Positions 48,738-57,076 of a stretch of 63,280 bases of DNA are shown in pieces. Position 1 is the stretch's first letter. Each line of letters begins with the position of its first letter. Origin of the DNA: Streptomyces sp. MspMP-M5 (GTDB taxonomy: Bacteria > Actinomycetota > Actinomycetes > Streptomycetales > Streptomycetaceae); assembly GCF_000373585.1 (NCBI RefSeq), contig NZ_KB891909.1:1-63280 (forward strand), read 5' to 3'. Made by a program: the position numbers and the translations under genes. Below the pieces are notes generated by a model, which made no database searches, was not told the DNA's origin, and saw only the letters and a program-made list of their open reading frames with translations.

Positions 48738-49328
48738 GTGAGCACGACACCGCCTGTTCTCGCCGCCGAGCTGGCGCTCGCGTGGGCCGACATTCAACGG
48801 CACCACCCCGAGCTGCCGGACCTGGCCGCGCCCGAGTCCCTGATCGGAGAGTCCTCGTCCGCCTGTGGCGCCGAGCTCTCCTTCGAACGGCTGCTCCACG
48901 AGGCAGTCCACGGCATCGCCGCCGCCCGCGGCATCCGCGACACCTCCCGGGCAGGCCGCTACCACAACCGCCGGTTCCTGGCGATCGCCGAGGAGCTGGG
49001 CCTGGACCACACCGACGAGCCGCACCCCAGCAGCGGCTTCTCACTGGTCACGCTCAACCCCGAGGCGAGACGGCGCTACCGGCCCACCATCGAGCGGCTC
49101 ACCAGAGCCCTCAAGGCCCACAGCGCCGCCACCACCACCGACACCGCCCGCAGCTTCCGCGGGCCGGCCGCCCGGCACGGCTCCTCCGGGGGCGGCGTCC
49201 GCGTCAAGGCCGTTTGCGACTGCGGGCGCAACGTCCGCGTCGTCCCGTCCGTCCTGGCGCAGGCGCCGATCGTCTGCGGCGGCTGCGGCAAGCCCTTCCG
49301 GATCCCCGAGGTGGCCGCGGTCGGCTGA
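48738..49328 (+). CDS. SprT-like zinc metallopeptidase-type protein
   Basis: A 196-residue protein with LLHEAVHGIA giving an HExxH site (His54, Glu55, His58), followed by RAGRYHNRRFLAIAEELGL, where a histidine may be the third zinc ligand. The C-terminus holds a zinc ribbon (CDCGRN, then CGGCGKPF). This layout matches bacterial SprT-like proteins, relatives of the DNA-protein crosslink protease Spartan, but activity is unproven. GTG 48738 has no clear Shine-Dalgarno sequence. Confidence 0.72.
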   Translation: MSTTPPVLAAELALAWADIQRHHPELPDLAAPESLIGESSSACGAELSFERLLHEAVHGIAAARGIRDTSRAGRYHNRRFLAIAEELGLDHTDEPHPSSGFSLVTLNPEARRRYRPTIERLTRALKAHSAATTTDTARSFRGPAARHGSSGGGVRVKAVCDCGRNVRVVPSVLAQAPIVCGGCGKPFRIPEVAAVG

Positions 49329-49483
49329 CCCTCGGGCGTGTGGCACAATTGCCAGCTGTACTCGACAGTCGCACAGGACCCCTCTCTCCTCCGGCTGACG
49401 CGTCCATCGGGGCCCCGAGTACCGCAACCCCACGTGGCATCTCGTTGTGCCCCACCACGTCAAGACCAGGAGACACCACTCCA

Positions 49484-49924
49484 GTGGCAGTCAAGATCAA
49501 GCTGAAGCGTCTGGGCAAGATCCGCTCGCCTCACTACCGCATCGTCGTCGCCGACTCCCGCACCCGCCGGGACGGCCGCGCCATCGAGGAGATCGGCCTG
49601 TACCACCCGGTGCAGAACCCCTCCCGCATCGAGGTCGACTCGGAGCGCGCGCAGTACTGGCTGAGCGTCGGCGCCCAGCCGACCGAGCCCGTGCTGGCCA
49701 TCCTCAAGGTCACCGGTGACTGGCAGAAGTTCAAGGGCCTGCCCGCCCCGGCGCCGATGAAGGTCGCCGAGCCGAAGGCCGACAAGCGCGCCCTCTTCGA
49801 GGCCGCCGCCAAGGCTTCCGGTGACGAGCCGAAGGGTGAGGCCATCACCCCGAAGGCGAAGAAGGCCGACAAGAAGGCGGACGAGGCCGCGGCCGAGTCC
49901 ACCTCCGAGTCCACCGAGGACTGA
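49484..49924 (+). CDS. rpsP: 30S ribosomal protein S16
   Basis: S16 (146 residues): VKIKLKRLGKIRSPHYRIVV and GRAIEEIGLYHPVQNPSRIEV are diagnostic. The actinobacterial C-terminal extension is Lys/Ala/Glu-rich and ends in ESTSESTED. GTG 49484 follows CAGGAGACACCACTCCA. It heads the rpsP-KH-rimM-trmD-rplS region. The KH gene begins three bases after the stop. Confidence 0.97.
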   Translation: MAVKIKLKRLGKIRSPHYRIVVADSRTRRDGRAIEEIGLYHPVQNPSRIEVDSERAQYWLSVGAQPTEPVLAILKVTGDWQKFKGLPAPAPMKVAEPKADKRALFEAAAKASGDEPKGEAITPKAKKADKKADEAAAESTSESTED

Positions 49925-49926
49925 GC

Positions 49927-50166
49927 GTGCTTGAGGAGGCCCTTGAGCACCTCGTCAAGGGCATCGTCGACAACCCCGACGACGTGCAGGTAGCCTCGCG
50001 CACCCTGCGCCGCGGGCGCGTGCTGGAGGTCCGGGTCCACCCCGACGACCTCGGCAAGGTGATCGGCCGCAACGGCCGTACCGCCCGCGCGCTGCGGACC
50101 GTCGTGGGCGCCATCGGCGGCCGGGGCATCCGCGTCGACCTCGTCGACGTCGACCAAGTTCGCTGA
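49927..50166 (+). CDS. KH-domain RNA-binding protein
   Basis: A 79-residue single KH domain: VKGIVDNPDDVQVASRTLRRGRVLEVRV, then the GxxG loop in LGKVIGRNGRTARALRTVVG. It belongs to the KhpA/YlqC family, found between rpsP and rimM in Gram-positive bacteria, which binds many RNAs, often with KhpB. GTG 49927 is just after the rpsP stop, with the site in the end of rpsP. Confidence 0.93.
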   Translation: MLEEALEHLVKGIVDNPDDVQVASRTLRRGRVLEVRVHPDDLGKVIGRNGRTARALRTVVGAIGGRGIRVDLVDVDQVR

Positions 50167-50184
50167 TCCAAGTTGAACACCGGC

Positions 50185-50222
50185 TCGGGCCGGGGAGGGC
50201 CTTCGGGTCGTCCCCGGCCCGA
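50185..50222 (+). terminator. Hairpin between the KH gene and rimM
   Basis: A perfect 12-bp stem (50185-50196 with 50211-50222) with a 14-nt loop. It may attenuate read-through from rpsP into rimM-trmD. Confidence 0.7.
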
Positions 50223-50375
50223 TCCGTATGTGACCGTGGAACCACGGCTACACCCGTCGGCTCCCCGGTCGCCGTCCCGTCTGATCCATCACCGTCACCA
50301 TCAATTGAGGAACCACGACGTTCCCCAGCCACCTCCGCGAGAGCGGCGGCGGCTCAGCCGCAGAGAGGCGTACAA

Positions 50376-50921
50376 GTGCAGCTGGTAGTGGCCCGGATCG
50401 GCCGCGCCCACGGCATCAAGGGCGAGGTCACCGTCGAGGTGCGCACCGACGAACCGGAGCTCCGGCTCGGCCCGGGCGCCGTGCTCGCCACCGACCCGTC
50501 CGCCGTCGGGCCGCTGACCATCGCCGCCGGCCGGGTCCACAGCGGCCGGCTGCTGCTGCGCTTCGAGGGCGTCACGGACCGGACCGCCGCCGAGGCACTG
50601 CGCAACACCCTGCTGATCGCCGAGGTCGACCCCGAGGAACTCCCCGAGGACCCCGAGGAGTTCTACGACCACCAGCTGATCGACCTCGACGTCGTCACCC
50701 GCGACGGCACCGCCGTCGGCCGGATCACCGAGGTCTCCCACCTGCCCTACCAGGACCTGCTGATCGTCGCCCGCCCCGAGGGCGGCGAGGTCATGATCCC
50801 GTTCGTCGCCGAGATCGTCCCCGAGATCGACCTCGAGGAGCAGCGCGCGATCATCGACCCGCCGCCGGGACTCCTCGACGAGACCCAGGCCGAGATCGCC
50901 TCCGGCCGCGAGGACAGCTGA
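50376..50921 (+). CDS. rimM: Ribosome maturation factor RimM
   Basis: RimM (181 residues) assists 30S head assembly and binds S19. The start VARIGRAHGIKGEVTVEVRTDEP is typical, and the PRC-barrel part has EEFYDHQLIDLDVVTRDGTAVG and MIPFVAEIVPEIDLEEQRAIIDPP. GTG 50376 is the conserved start. Its stop overlaps the trmD start (TGATG), so trmD is translationally coupled. Confidence 0.95.
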   Translation: MQLVVARIGRAHGIKGEVTVEVRTDEPELRLGPGAVLATDPSAVGPLTIAAGRVHSGRLLLRFEGVTDRTAAEALRNTLLIAEVDPEELPEDPEEFYDHQLIDLDVVTRDGTAVGRITEVSHLPYQDLLIVARPEGGEVMIPFVAEIVPEIDLEEQRAIIDPPPGLLDETQAEIASGREDS

Positions 50922-51730
50922 TGCGGCTCGACGTCGTCACGATCTTCCCCGAGTACCTCGAACCGCTGAACGTCTCACTGGTCGGCAAGGCCCGCGCCCG
51001 CGGACAGCTCGACGTGCGCATCCACGACCTGCGGCAGTGGACCCACGACAAGCACCACACCGTCGACGACACCCCCTACGGCGGCGGCCCCGGCATGGTC
51101 ATGAAGCCCGAGCCGTGGGGCGCGGCGCTCGACGACGTCCTGGCGTCCGGCGAGGGCGCCCCCGTCCTCGTCGTCCCCACCCCCAGCGGCGTCCCGTTCA
51201 CCCAGCAGCTCGCCGTGGAGCTCTCCGCCAAGCCCTGGCTGGTCTTCACCCCGGCCCGCTACGAGGGCATCGACCGCCGCGTCATCGAGGAGTACGGCGA
51301 CCGCCTGGACGTCCGCGAGGTCTCCATCGGCGACTACGTCCTGGCCGGTGGCGAGGCCCCGGTCCTCGTCATGGTCGAGGCCATCGCCCGGCTGCTGCCC
51401 GGCGTCCTCGGCAACGCCGCCTCCCACCAGGACGACTCCTTCGCCCCCGGGGCGATGGCCGACCTCCTGGAAGGCCCCGTCTACACCAAGCCCCCGGAGT
51501 GGCGCGGCCGCACCATCCCCGAGGTGCTGCTCAGCGGCCACCACGGCAAGATCGCCCGCTGGCGCCGCGACCAGGCGTTCCAGCGCACCGACCGCAACCG
51601 CCCCGACCTGATCGAGCGCGCCGACCCCGCCGCCTTCGACAAGAAGGACCGGGAAATCCTTTCCATCCTGGGATGGGCCCCCGGTGAGGACGGCCGATTT
51701 GGGCGGACGAGTCGGTCCGTGGAAGAATGA
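50921..51730 (+). CDS. trmD: tRNA (guanine(37)-N1)-methyltransferase
   Basis: TrmD (269 residues) methylates G37 of tRNAs with CNG anticodon contexts. The SPOUT knot is clear: TIFPEYLEPLNVSLVGKARARG, HTVDDTPYGGGPGMVMKPEP, YEGIDRRVIEEYGD, and SIGDYVLAGGEAPVLVMVEA. The start shares its A with the rimM stop. The length is normal. Confidence 0.96.
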   Translation: MRLDVVTIFPEYLEPLNVSLVGKARARGQLDVRIHDLRQWTHDKHHTVDDTPYGGGPGMVMKPEPWGAALDDVLASGEGAPVLVVPTPSGVPFTQQLAVELSAKPWLVFTPARYEGIDRRVIEEYGDRLDVREVSIGDYVLAGGEAPVLVMVEAIARLLPGVLGNAASHQDDSFAPGAMADLLEGPVYTKPPEWRGRTIPEVLLSGHHGKIARWRRDQAFQRTDRNRPDLIERADPAAFDKKDREILSILGWAPGEDGRFGRTSRSVEE

Positions 51731-51831
51731 GCCGCTGCTGTCCGCGCCCGGCGTGCGCCCCTGCCACAGGGGGAACGACGCCCGCCCGGTGGCCCGGCAG
51801 CGCCTCAATCCTTTCGGTAATGATTCCGCTG

Positions 51832-51868
51832 ATGACCTGTGGCATCAGCGAAGAAAGCAGCAGGTCAT
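51832..51868 (+). promoter_or_regulatory. Stem that pairs the rplS start codon
   Basis: ATGACCTG (51832-51839) is the exact reverse complement of CAGGTCAT (51861-51868), which contains the AGG site and the first two bases of the rplS ATG. The loop is 21 nt. This could be an L19 autoregulatory leader. Confidence 0.5.
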
Positions 51869-52214
51869 GAACCTTCTCGACTCCGTCGACTCCGCCGCAC
51901 TGCGCAGCGACATCCCGGCCTTCCGCCCGGGTGACACCGTCAACGTCCACGTCCGCGTCATCGAGGGCAACCGCTCCCGCGTGCAGCAGTTCAAGGGCGT
52001 TGTCATCCGCCGCCAGGGCGCCGGCGTGCGCGAGACCTTCACGGTCCGCAAGGTCAGCTTCTCGGTCGGCGTCGAGCGCACCTTCCCCGTGCACACCCCG
52101 ATCGTCGAGAAGATCGAGGTCGTCACCCGCGGTGACGTCCGCCGCGCCAAGCTGTACTACCTCCGTGAGCTGCGCGGCAAGGCCGCCAAGATCAAGGAGA
52201 AGCGCGAGAGCTGA
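51867..52214 (+). CDS. rplS: 50S ribosomal protein L19
   Basis: L19 (115 residues): FRPGDTVNVHVRVIEGNRSRVQQFKG and GVGVERTFPVHTPIVEKIEVV-type segments (here SVGVERTFPVHTPIVEKIEV) are diagnostic. ATG 51867 sits in a predicted stem. The 136-bp gap to trmD probably holds a leader. A terminator follows. Confidence 0.97.
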   Translation: MNLLDSVDSAALRSDIPAFRPGDTVNVHVRVIEGNRSRVQQFKGVVIRRQGAGVRETFTVRKVSFSVGVERTFPVHTPIVEKIEVVTRGDVRRAKLYYLRELRGKAAKIKEKRES

Positions 52215-52222
52215 GCCGCGCC

Positions 52223-52252
52223 GCACCGGGCGGCGGCAAGCCGCCCCGGTGC
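52223..52252 (+). terminator. rplS terminator
   Basis: GCACCGGG/CCCGGTGC (52223-52230 with 52245-52252) continues inward through CGGC/GCCG with one bulged base, loop GGCAA. Confidence 0.75.
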
Positions 52253-52295
52253 ACCGCGAGGCCACGCTCGCGACCGGCGTCCGGGCCCGGCCGGA

Positions 52296-52301
52296 TAGGC
52301 T
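52296..52301 (+). promoter_or_regulatory. -10 element of sipW, near-leaderless
   Basis: TAGGCT ends nine bases before the ATG at 52311. No Shine-Dalgarno sequence is present. Confidence 0.35.
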
Positions 52302-52310
52302 CTGGGCCCC

Positions 52311-53075
52311 ATGGACACCGACGCACAGCTCACGGAGCGCGACCCCGCTCCGGACCCCGACCAGGGGCCGGAGTCGCGGTCGCGCTCCGCGCGTTTCCGG
52401 ACCCGGGTGGCGCGCCTGCGGTACCGGCCGGTCACCCTCCTCGCGCTGTGCCTGACCTTCCTGTTCCTGCTCAGCACCTTCGTGGCGCAGCCGTTCCTGA
52501 TCCCCAGCACCTCCATGGAGAACACCCTGCGGGTCGGCGACCGGGTCCTGGTGAACAAGCTCGCCTACCGCTTCGGTGCCACCCCGCAGCGCGGCGACGT
52601 CGTCGTCTTCGACGGCACCGGATCGTTCGTTCACAGGGAGCAGGAGGAGAATCCCGTGACGGGACTGCTGCGCAAGGCAGGCGCGGCACTGGGCCTGGCC
52701 CGGTCCGACGACACCGACTACGTCAAGCGCGTCATCGGCGTCGGCGGGGACCATGTGACCTGCTGCGACAAACGGGGGCGGATCGACGTGAACGGTGAGC
52801 CGGTGACCGAGGGGTACCTCCATCCCGGGGACGCGCCCTCCGACGTCCCCTTCGACATCGTGGTGCCGCCGGGCCGGCTGTGGGTCATGGGCGACCACCG
52901 CTCCCGGTCCAGCGACTCCCGCGACCACCTCGGCGAGCCCGGCGGCGGCACCGTTCCCGTCGACAAGGTCATCGGCCGCGCCGGCCTGATCACCTGGCCG
53001 GTCGGCCGCTGGGGCTCCCTCGACAGCCCGGGGGCCCTGGCCCGTATACCGGCACCGGCAGGCCCCCATGGGTAA
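52311..53075 (+). CDS. sipW: Type I signal peptidase (SipW-like)
   Basis: A 254-residue leader peptidase, the first of four in tandem. One N-terminal membrane helix (VTLLALCLTFLFLLSTFVA, residues 41-59) precedes box B with catalytic Ser68 (IPSTSMENTL). The base is Lys139 in DYVKRVIGVGGD. GDHRSRSSDSRDH near 195 is box E. Unlike the three genes after it, it has no C-terminal helix, which matches SipW of S. lividans. Its stop overlaps the start of sipX by eight bases. Confidence 0.92.
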   Translation: MDTDAQLTERDPAPDPDQGPESRSRSARFRTRVARLRYRPVTLLALCLTFLFLLSTFVAQPFLIPSTSMENTLRVGDRVLVNKLAYRFGATPQRGDVVVFDGTGSFVHREQEENPVTGLLRKAGAALGLARSDDTDYVKRVIGVGGDHVTCCDKRGRIDVNGEPVTEGYLHPGDAPSDVPFDIVVPPGRLWVMGDHRSRSSDSRDHLGEPGGGTVPVDKVIGRAGLITWPVGRWGSLDSPGALARIPAPAGPHG

Positions 53076-54108
53076 CCGCGGGCGCCCCCGCCACGGGCGC
53101 GAGACCCCCGAGAGCGGCACGCGCGGGGGCACCGGCGGGACGGGGGAGGCCGACGGCGCGACCGGCGGCCGGGGGACCGGCGGGCGGGCCGAGCGCCGCC
53201 GCCAGGCCAAGCGCATCAAGCGCCGCAGACGCCGCTCCTACCTCAAGGAAATCCCGATCCTGATCGGTGTGGCGCTGGCCATCGCGCTGGTTCTGAAGAC
53301 CTTCCTGGTGCAGGCGTTCGTCATCCCGTCCGGCTCCATGGAGCAGACCATCAAGATCGGCGACCGGGTGCTGGTCGACAAGCTCACCCCGTGGTTCGGC
53401 GCCACGCCGCACCGCGGCGACGTCGTCGTCTTCAAGGACCCCGGCGGCTGGCTCAAGGGCGAGCAGAAGCAGTCCACCGGCAGCCCCGGCCCGGTCAACG
53501 ACTTCCTGACCTTCATCGGGCTGCTGCCGTCCGCCGACGAACAGGACCTGATCAAGCGCGTGGTCGCGGTCGGCGGCGACACCGTCCGCTGCTGCGACAC
53601 CAAGGGCCGGGTCACCGTGAACGGCACGCCGCTCACCGAGCCCTACGTACACCCCGGAAACCCGCCGTCCCAGCTGAAGTTCACGGTGAACGTCCCCACC
53701 GGGCGGATCTTCGTGATGGGCGACCACCGCTCCGACTCGGCGGACTCCCGCTACCACCTGGAAGAGCCCTACGACGGCACGGTGTCCGTGGACAACGTCG
53801 TGGGCCGGGCCGTCGTCATCGCCTGGCCGTTCAGCCACTGGCGCTTCCTGGAGGAGCCCGACACCTTCGCCACCGTGCACGACGCGCCGGGTGCCAAGGC
53901 ATCGGCCGCGGTGGGAACGCATAGGGTGTCATCCGAGAGTTTGGCCGTACTCCCGACCCCTGCGGAACTCCCGCTCGTTATGGGAGTGGTGGGCCTGCGC
54001 CGGTTGACGGGCAGGCGAGAGCGCGGAGTGAGGAGCAGATGTGGGGGACTTGGCGGTCGGCGCGCGGTCCGGAACCGAAGAGCCCGAAGAGCCCGCAGGA
54101 CGCGGTGA
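53068..54108 (+). CDS. sipX: Type I signal peptidase (SipX-like)
   Basis: A 346-residue signal peptidase. An Arg/Gly-rich cytoplasmic part (residues 1-58) leads to helix 61-77, Ser90 (IPSGSMEQTI) and Lys163 (DLIKRVVAVGGD); box E is GDHRSDSADSRYH. A weak C-terminal helix (AELPLVMGVVGL) is followed by an Arg-rich tail that overlaps the first 68 bases of sipY in another frame. Relatives are shorter, so part of the tail may be lineage-specific. Confidence 0.92.
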   Translation: MGNRGRPRHGRETPESGTRGGTGGTGEADGATGGRGTGGRAERRRQAKRIKRRRRRSYLKEIPILIGVALAIALVLKTFLVQAFVIPSGSMEQTIKIGDRVLVDKLTPWFGATPHRGDVVVFKDPGGWLKGEQKQSTGSPGPVNDFLTFIGLLPSADEQDLIKRVVAVGGDTVRCCDTKGRVTVNGTPLTEPYVHPGNPPSQLKFTVNVPTGRIFVMGDHRSDSADSRYHLEEPYDGTVSVDNVVGRAVVIAWPFSHWRFLEEPDTFATVHDAPGAKASAAVGTHRVSSESLAVLPTPAELPLVMGVVGLRRLTGRRERGVRSRCGGLGGRRAVRNRRARRARRTR

Positions 54109-55015
54109 GTCCGCGCGGCAGGCGGCGAGTTCCGCACATCGGCCACACGCACAGTCAGGCGGGTCCGCAGCGGCCCTGCCGCACACCGAGACATCGAAGC
54201 AGTCGGACGACGCAGCGGCCGACGAGGAGGCGACCGGCAGCGTGACCAAAGGCAAGAAGCCGCGTGCCTTCTGGAAGGAACTGCCGATCCTCATCGGCAT
54301 CGCCCTGCTCCTCGCGCTGCTGATCAAGACGTTCCTGGTGCAGGCGTTCTCCATCCCGTCGGACTCCATGCAGGACACCCTCCAGCGCGGGGACCGGGTG
54401 CTGGTCGACAAGCTGACGCCGTGGTTCGGCTCCAAACCGCAGCGCGGCGAGGTCGTCGTCTTCCACGACCCGGGCGGCTGGCTCAACGAAACCCCCACTC
54501 CGCAGCCCAACCCCGTCCAGAAGGTGCTCAGCTTCATCGGCCTGATGCCCTCGGCCGAGGAGAAGGACCTGATCAAGCGGGTCATCGCGGTCGGCGGCGA
54601 CACCGTCGAGTGCCAGGGCACCGGCCCGGTCAAGGTCAACGGCAAGGCGCTCAAGGAAGACTCCTACATCTACCCCGGCGCCACCCCGTGCGGCGACCGC
54701 CCCTTCGGCCCGATCAAGGTCCCCCAGGGCCGGATCTGGGTGATGGGCGACCACCGCGACGACTCCCTCGACTCTCGGTACCACCAGAACCTCAAGGGCA
54801 ACGGCACGGTCTCCGAGGACGAGGTCGTCGGCCGCGCCTTCACCATCGCCTGGCCCATCAACCGCTGGTCGACCCTCCCCGTGCCGGACACCTTCGACCA
54901 GCCCGGGATCAACAAGGCGATGGCCGCGGCGCCCGCCGCGATGGGCCTGGCCGGCGCGGTCCCGATCGTGATCTGGCGTCGCCGGAGGCTGACCGCGGTG
55001 CGTAACCACGGGTAA
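54041..55015 (+). CDS. sipY: Type I signal peptidase (SipY-like)
   Basis: A 324-residue signal peptidase. A long acidic, Ser/Ala-rich N-terminus precedes helix LPILIGIALLLALLIKTFLV (about 83-102). Catalytic Ser109 lies in IPSDSMQDTL, the Lys in DLIKRVIAVGGD, and box E is GDHRDDSLDSRYH. A C-terminal helix (AAMGLAGAVPIVIW) ends in RRRRL. GTG 54041 follows GAGGAGCAGAT. SipY is the main signal peptidase in S. lividans. Confidence 0.92.
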   Translation: MGDLAVGARSGTEEPEEPAGRGESARQAASSAHRPHAQSGGSAAALPHTETSKQSDDAAADEEATGSVTKGKKPRAFWKELPILIGIALLLALLIKTFLVQAFSIPSDSMQDTLQRGDRVLVDKLTPWFGSKPQRGEVVVFHDPGGWLNETPTPQPNPVQKVLSFIGLMPSAEEKDLIKRVIAVGGDTVECQGTGPVKVNGKALKEDSYIYPGATPCGDRPFGPIKVPQGRIWVMGDHRDDSLDSRYHQNLKGNGTVSEDEVVGRAFTIAWPINRWSTLPVPDTFDQPGINKAMAAAPAAMGLAGAVPIVIWRRRRLTAVRNHG

Positions 55016-55069
55016 GGTGCCGTCCCGGATCTTCGACGCGGGCCCGGCCCGCGGGGCGGGAGCACTGGG

Positions 55070-55801
55070 ATGAGCGGTACGGAACGTACGACGGACGGCC
55101 GCGGCCGGACCACGGGCAGTGTGCTGTCCGGTCTGGCCGTGGCCGTCGGCTGTGTGCTCTTCCTCGGCGGCTTCGTCTGGGGGGCGCTGCTCTACCGCCC
55201 GTACACCGTGCCCACCGACTCCATGTCGCCCACCATCGCCGCGGGCGCCCGGGTCCTCGCCGAGAAGGTGAGCGGCTCCGAGATACGCCGCGGCGACATC
55301 GTCGTCTTCAAGGACACCACCTGGGGCGACCTGCCGATGGTCAAGCGGGTCGTCGGCGTCGGTGGAGACCGGGTCGCCTGCTGCACCAAGCAGGGCCTGC
55401 TGACCGTCAACGGAACCCCCGTCGAGGAGCCGTATCTCCGGACCGCCGGCCCCGCCTCGCCCATCGGCTTCAAGGCCGTCGTCCCCAATGGCCAGCTCTT
55501 CTTCCTCGGCGATCACCGCAACGACTCGCTCGACTCCCGGGTCCACCTCACCGACGGCGACAACGGCTCGGTGCCGCGCAGCGCCGTCGCCGCACGGGTC
55601 GACGCCCGCGCCTGGCCGCTCGGCAGCGTCGGCATGCTCCAGCGCCCCGAGAGCTTCGCCGCGCTCCCCGGCGGCACCTCCCAGCCGGGCCCGCTCCGGC
55701 CCATCGTCCTCGCCGTCGCCGCCGGCGCTGTGCTCATCCTTGGTGGTGCGGCATACGGGCCGATCGCGCGGAGGAAGGGACGCGGACGTGGGCGTGGGTG
55801 A
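55070..55801 (+). CDS. sipZ: Type I signal peptidase (SipZ-like)
   Basis: A 243-residue signal peptidase with a short N-terminus, helix LAVAVGCVLFLGGFVWGALL (about 22-41), Ser51 (VPTDSMSPTI), Lys in PMVKRVVGVGGD and box E GDHRNDSLDSRVH. A second helix (PIVLAVAAGAVLILGGAAYG) anchors the C-terminus. ATG 55070 follows GGGAGCACTGG. The stop overlaps the start of the NUDIX gene by 14 bases. Confidence 0.92.
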   Translation: MSGTERTTDGRGRTTGSVLSGLAVAVGCVLFLGGFVWGALLYRPYTVPTDSMSPTIAAGARVLAEKVSGSEIRRGDIVVFKDTTWGDLPMVKRVVGVGGDRVACCTKQGLLTVNGTPVEEPYLRTAGPASPIGFKAVVPNGQLFFLGDHRNDSLDSRVHLTDGDNGSVPRSAVAARVDARAWPLGSVGMLQRPESFAALPGGTSQPGPLRPIVLAVAAGAVLILGGAAYGPIARRKGRGRGRG

Positions 55802-56441
55802 GTCTGCGGGGGAGCCGGAGAGGCGGCAGGGGCCGGAGGTGTGCGGCGAGGCGCTCGCTGGTGGTGAGGCCGCTGCGACTGCTGAGGTCGTTGAGGCTGA
55901 CATCGCTGATGGGGCTGACATCGCTTATCGGGCTGAGGGAGCCGACGAGCCCGGGGGCGGGGCCGTGCGCCAGGTTTCCCGGGTGGTACTGCTCGACCCC
56001 GAGGACCGCATTCTGCTGCTCCACGGCTTCGAACCGGACCGTCCGGCCGAGACCTGGTGGTTCACCCCCGGCGGCGGCCTGGAGGGCGGCGAGACCCGTG
56101 CGGAGGCGGCCCTCCGGGAACTCGCCGAGGAGACCGGGATCACCGGCGTCGCTCTCGGCCCGCTCCTGTGGAAGCGCCGCTGCGCCTTTCCCTTCGACGG
56201 GAGACGCTGGGAGCAGGACGAGTGGTACTACCTGGCACGCACCGACCGGACCGCCACCGACACCGCCGGCCACACGGACCTGGAACGCCGCAGCGTCTCC
56301 GGACTGAAGTGGTGGACCTCGGAGGAACTGTCGGCGTCGCATGAGACGGTGTATCCGACCAGACTCGCCGAGCTGCTGCGCACGCTGCTCGACGAAGGGC
56401 CCCCGAGTGCGCCGGTGCTCCTGGAGACCGAAAGGGCCTGA
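55788..56441 (+). CDS. NUDIX hydrolase
   Basis: A 217-residue NUDIX protein. Residues 1-60 are an Ala/Glu-rich extension with repeats (ADIADGADIAYRAEGADE). The NUDIX box is GGLEGGETRAEAALRELAEETGI-like, with the REAxEE core as RELAEE near residue 113. The substrate, often a nucleoside diphosphate derivative, cannot be told. GTG 55788 follows GAGGAAGGG and overlaps the sipZ stop. A second GTG two codons later is possible. Confidence 0.85.
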   Translation: MGVGESAGEPERRQGPEVCGEALAGGEAAATAEVVEADIADGADIAYRAEGADEPGGGAVRQVSRVVLLDPEDRILLLHGFEPDRPAETWWFTPGGGLEGGETRAEAALRELAEETGITGVALGPLLWKRRCAFPFDGRRWEQDEWYYLARTDRTATDTAGHTDLERRSVSGLKWWTSEELSASHETVYPTRLAELLRTLLDEGPPSAPVLLETERA

Positions 56442-56479
56442 CGCACAATAGGGGGACGCACGGCTGAAGGGGATCTGCC

Positions 56480-56788
56480 ATGAGCGCCGAGGACCTCGAA
56501 AAGTACGAGACCGAGATGGAGCTGAAGCTCTACCGGGAGTACCGAGACGTCGTCGGGCTGTTCAAATACGTGATCGAAACCGAGCGTCGCTTCTACCTCA
56601 CCAACGACTACGAGATGCAGGTGCACTCGGTCCAGGGTGAAGTGTTCTTCGAGGTCTCGATGGCCGACGCCTGGGTCTGGGACATGTATCGCCCGGCCAG
56701 GTTCGTCAAGCAGGTGCGGGTGCTCACATTCAAGGATGTGAACATCGAGGAGCTGAACAAGAGCGATCTGGATCTTCCGGGGAGCTGA
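56480..56788 (+). CDS. DUF2469 protein
   Basis: A 102-residue actinobacterial protein of the DUF2469 family: MSAEDLEKYETEMELKLYRE, YVIETERRFYLTNDYEMQVH and ADAWVWDMYRPARFVKQVRV. It is acidic, soluble and strongly conserved across actinobacteria beside yraN. The function is unknown. ATG 56480 follows AAGGGGATCTGCC. Confidence 0.92.
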   Translation: MSAEDLEKYETEMELKLYREYRDVVGLFKYVIETERRFYLTNDYEMQVHSVQGEVFFEVSMADAWVWDMYRPARFVKQVRVLTFKDVNIEELNKSDLDLPGS

Positions 56789-56994
56789 GACTTCCGGGGG
56801 AGCTGCGATGTTGCGCCGGTCGGCTGGGGGACTGTCGGCCGGCGGGTGATGGCCGGGTGGATGGCGGCTGAGGGCTGTGGGCTGAGGTCGTTCGCTTTGT
56901 CGTCCGCCTTCGGGCGCCGGCGGTGCGGGCGGCCGGCCGACGACAACTGCCCGGTCGGCGGCATGCTTGTCCGTCGCTCTGTCGGATGACGGAG

Positions 56995-57003
56995 TTATCC
57001 ACA
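56995..57003 (+). promoter_or_regulatory. DnaA box 1
   Basis: TTATCCACA, a perfect consensus DnaA box, 74 bp before yraN. Confidence 0.6.
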
Positions 57004-57012
57004 GTCGGGCGG

Positions 57013-57021
57013 TTATCCACC
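57013..57021 (+). promoter_or_regulatory. DnaA box 2
   Basis: TTATCCACC, one mismatch from consensus, in the same orientation and 18 bp after box 1. A dyad AGATC-N5-GATCT follows at 57023-57037. Confidence 0.55.
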
Positions 57022-57076
57022 AAGATCCAATAGATCTGCGCGGAGGCGTCACAGTCGGTGCCGGAGGTGGTACCGC

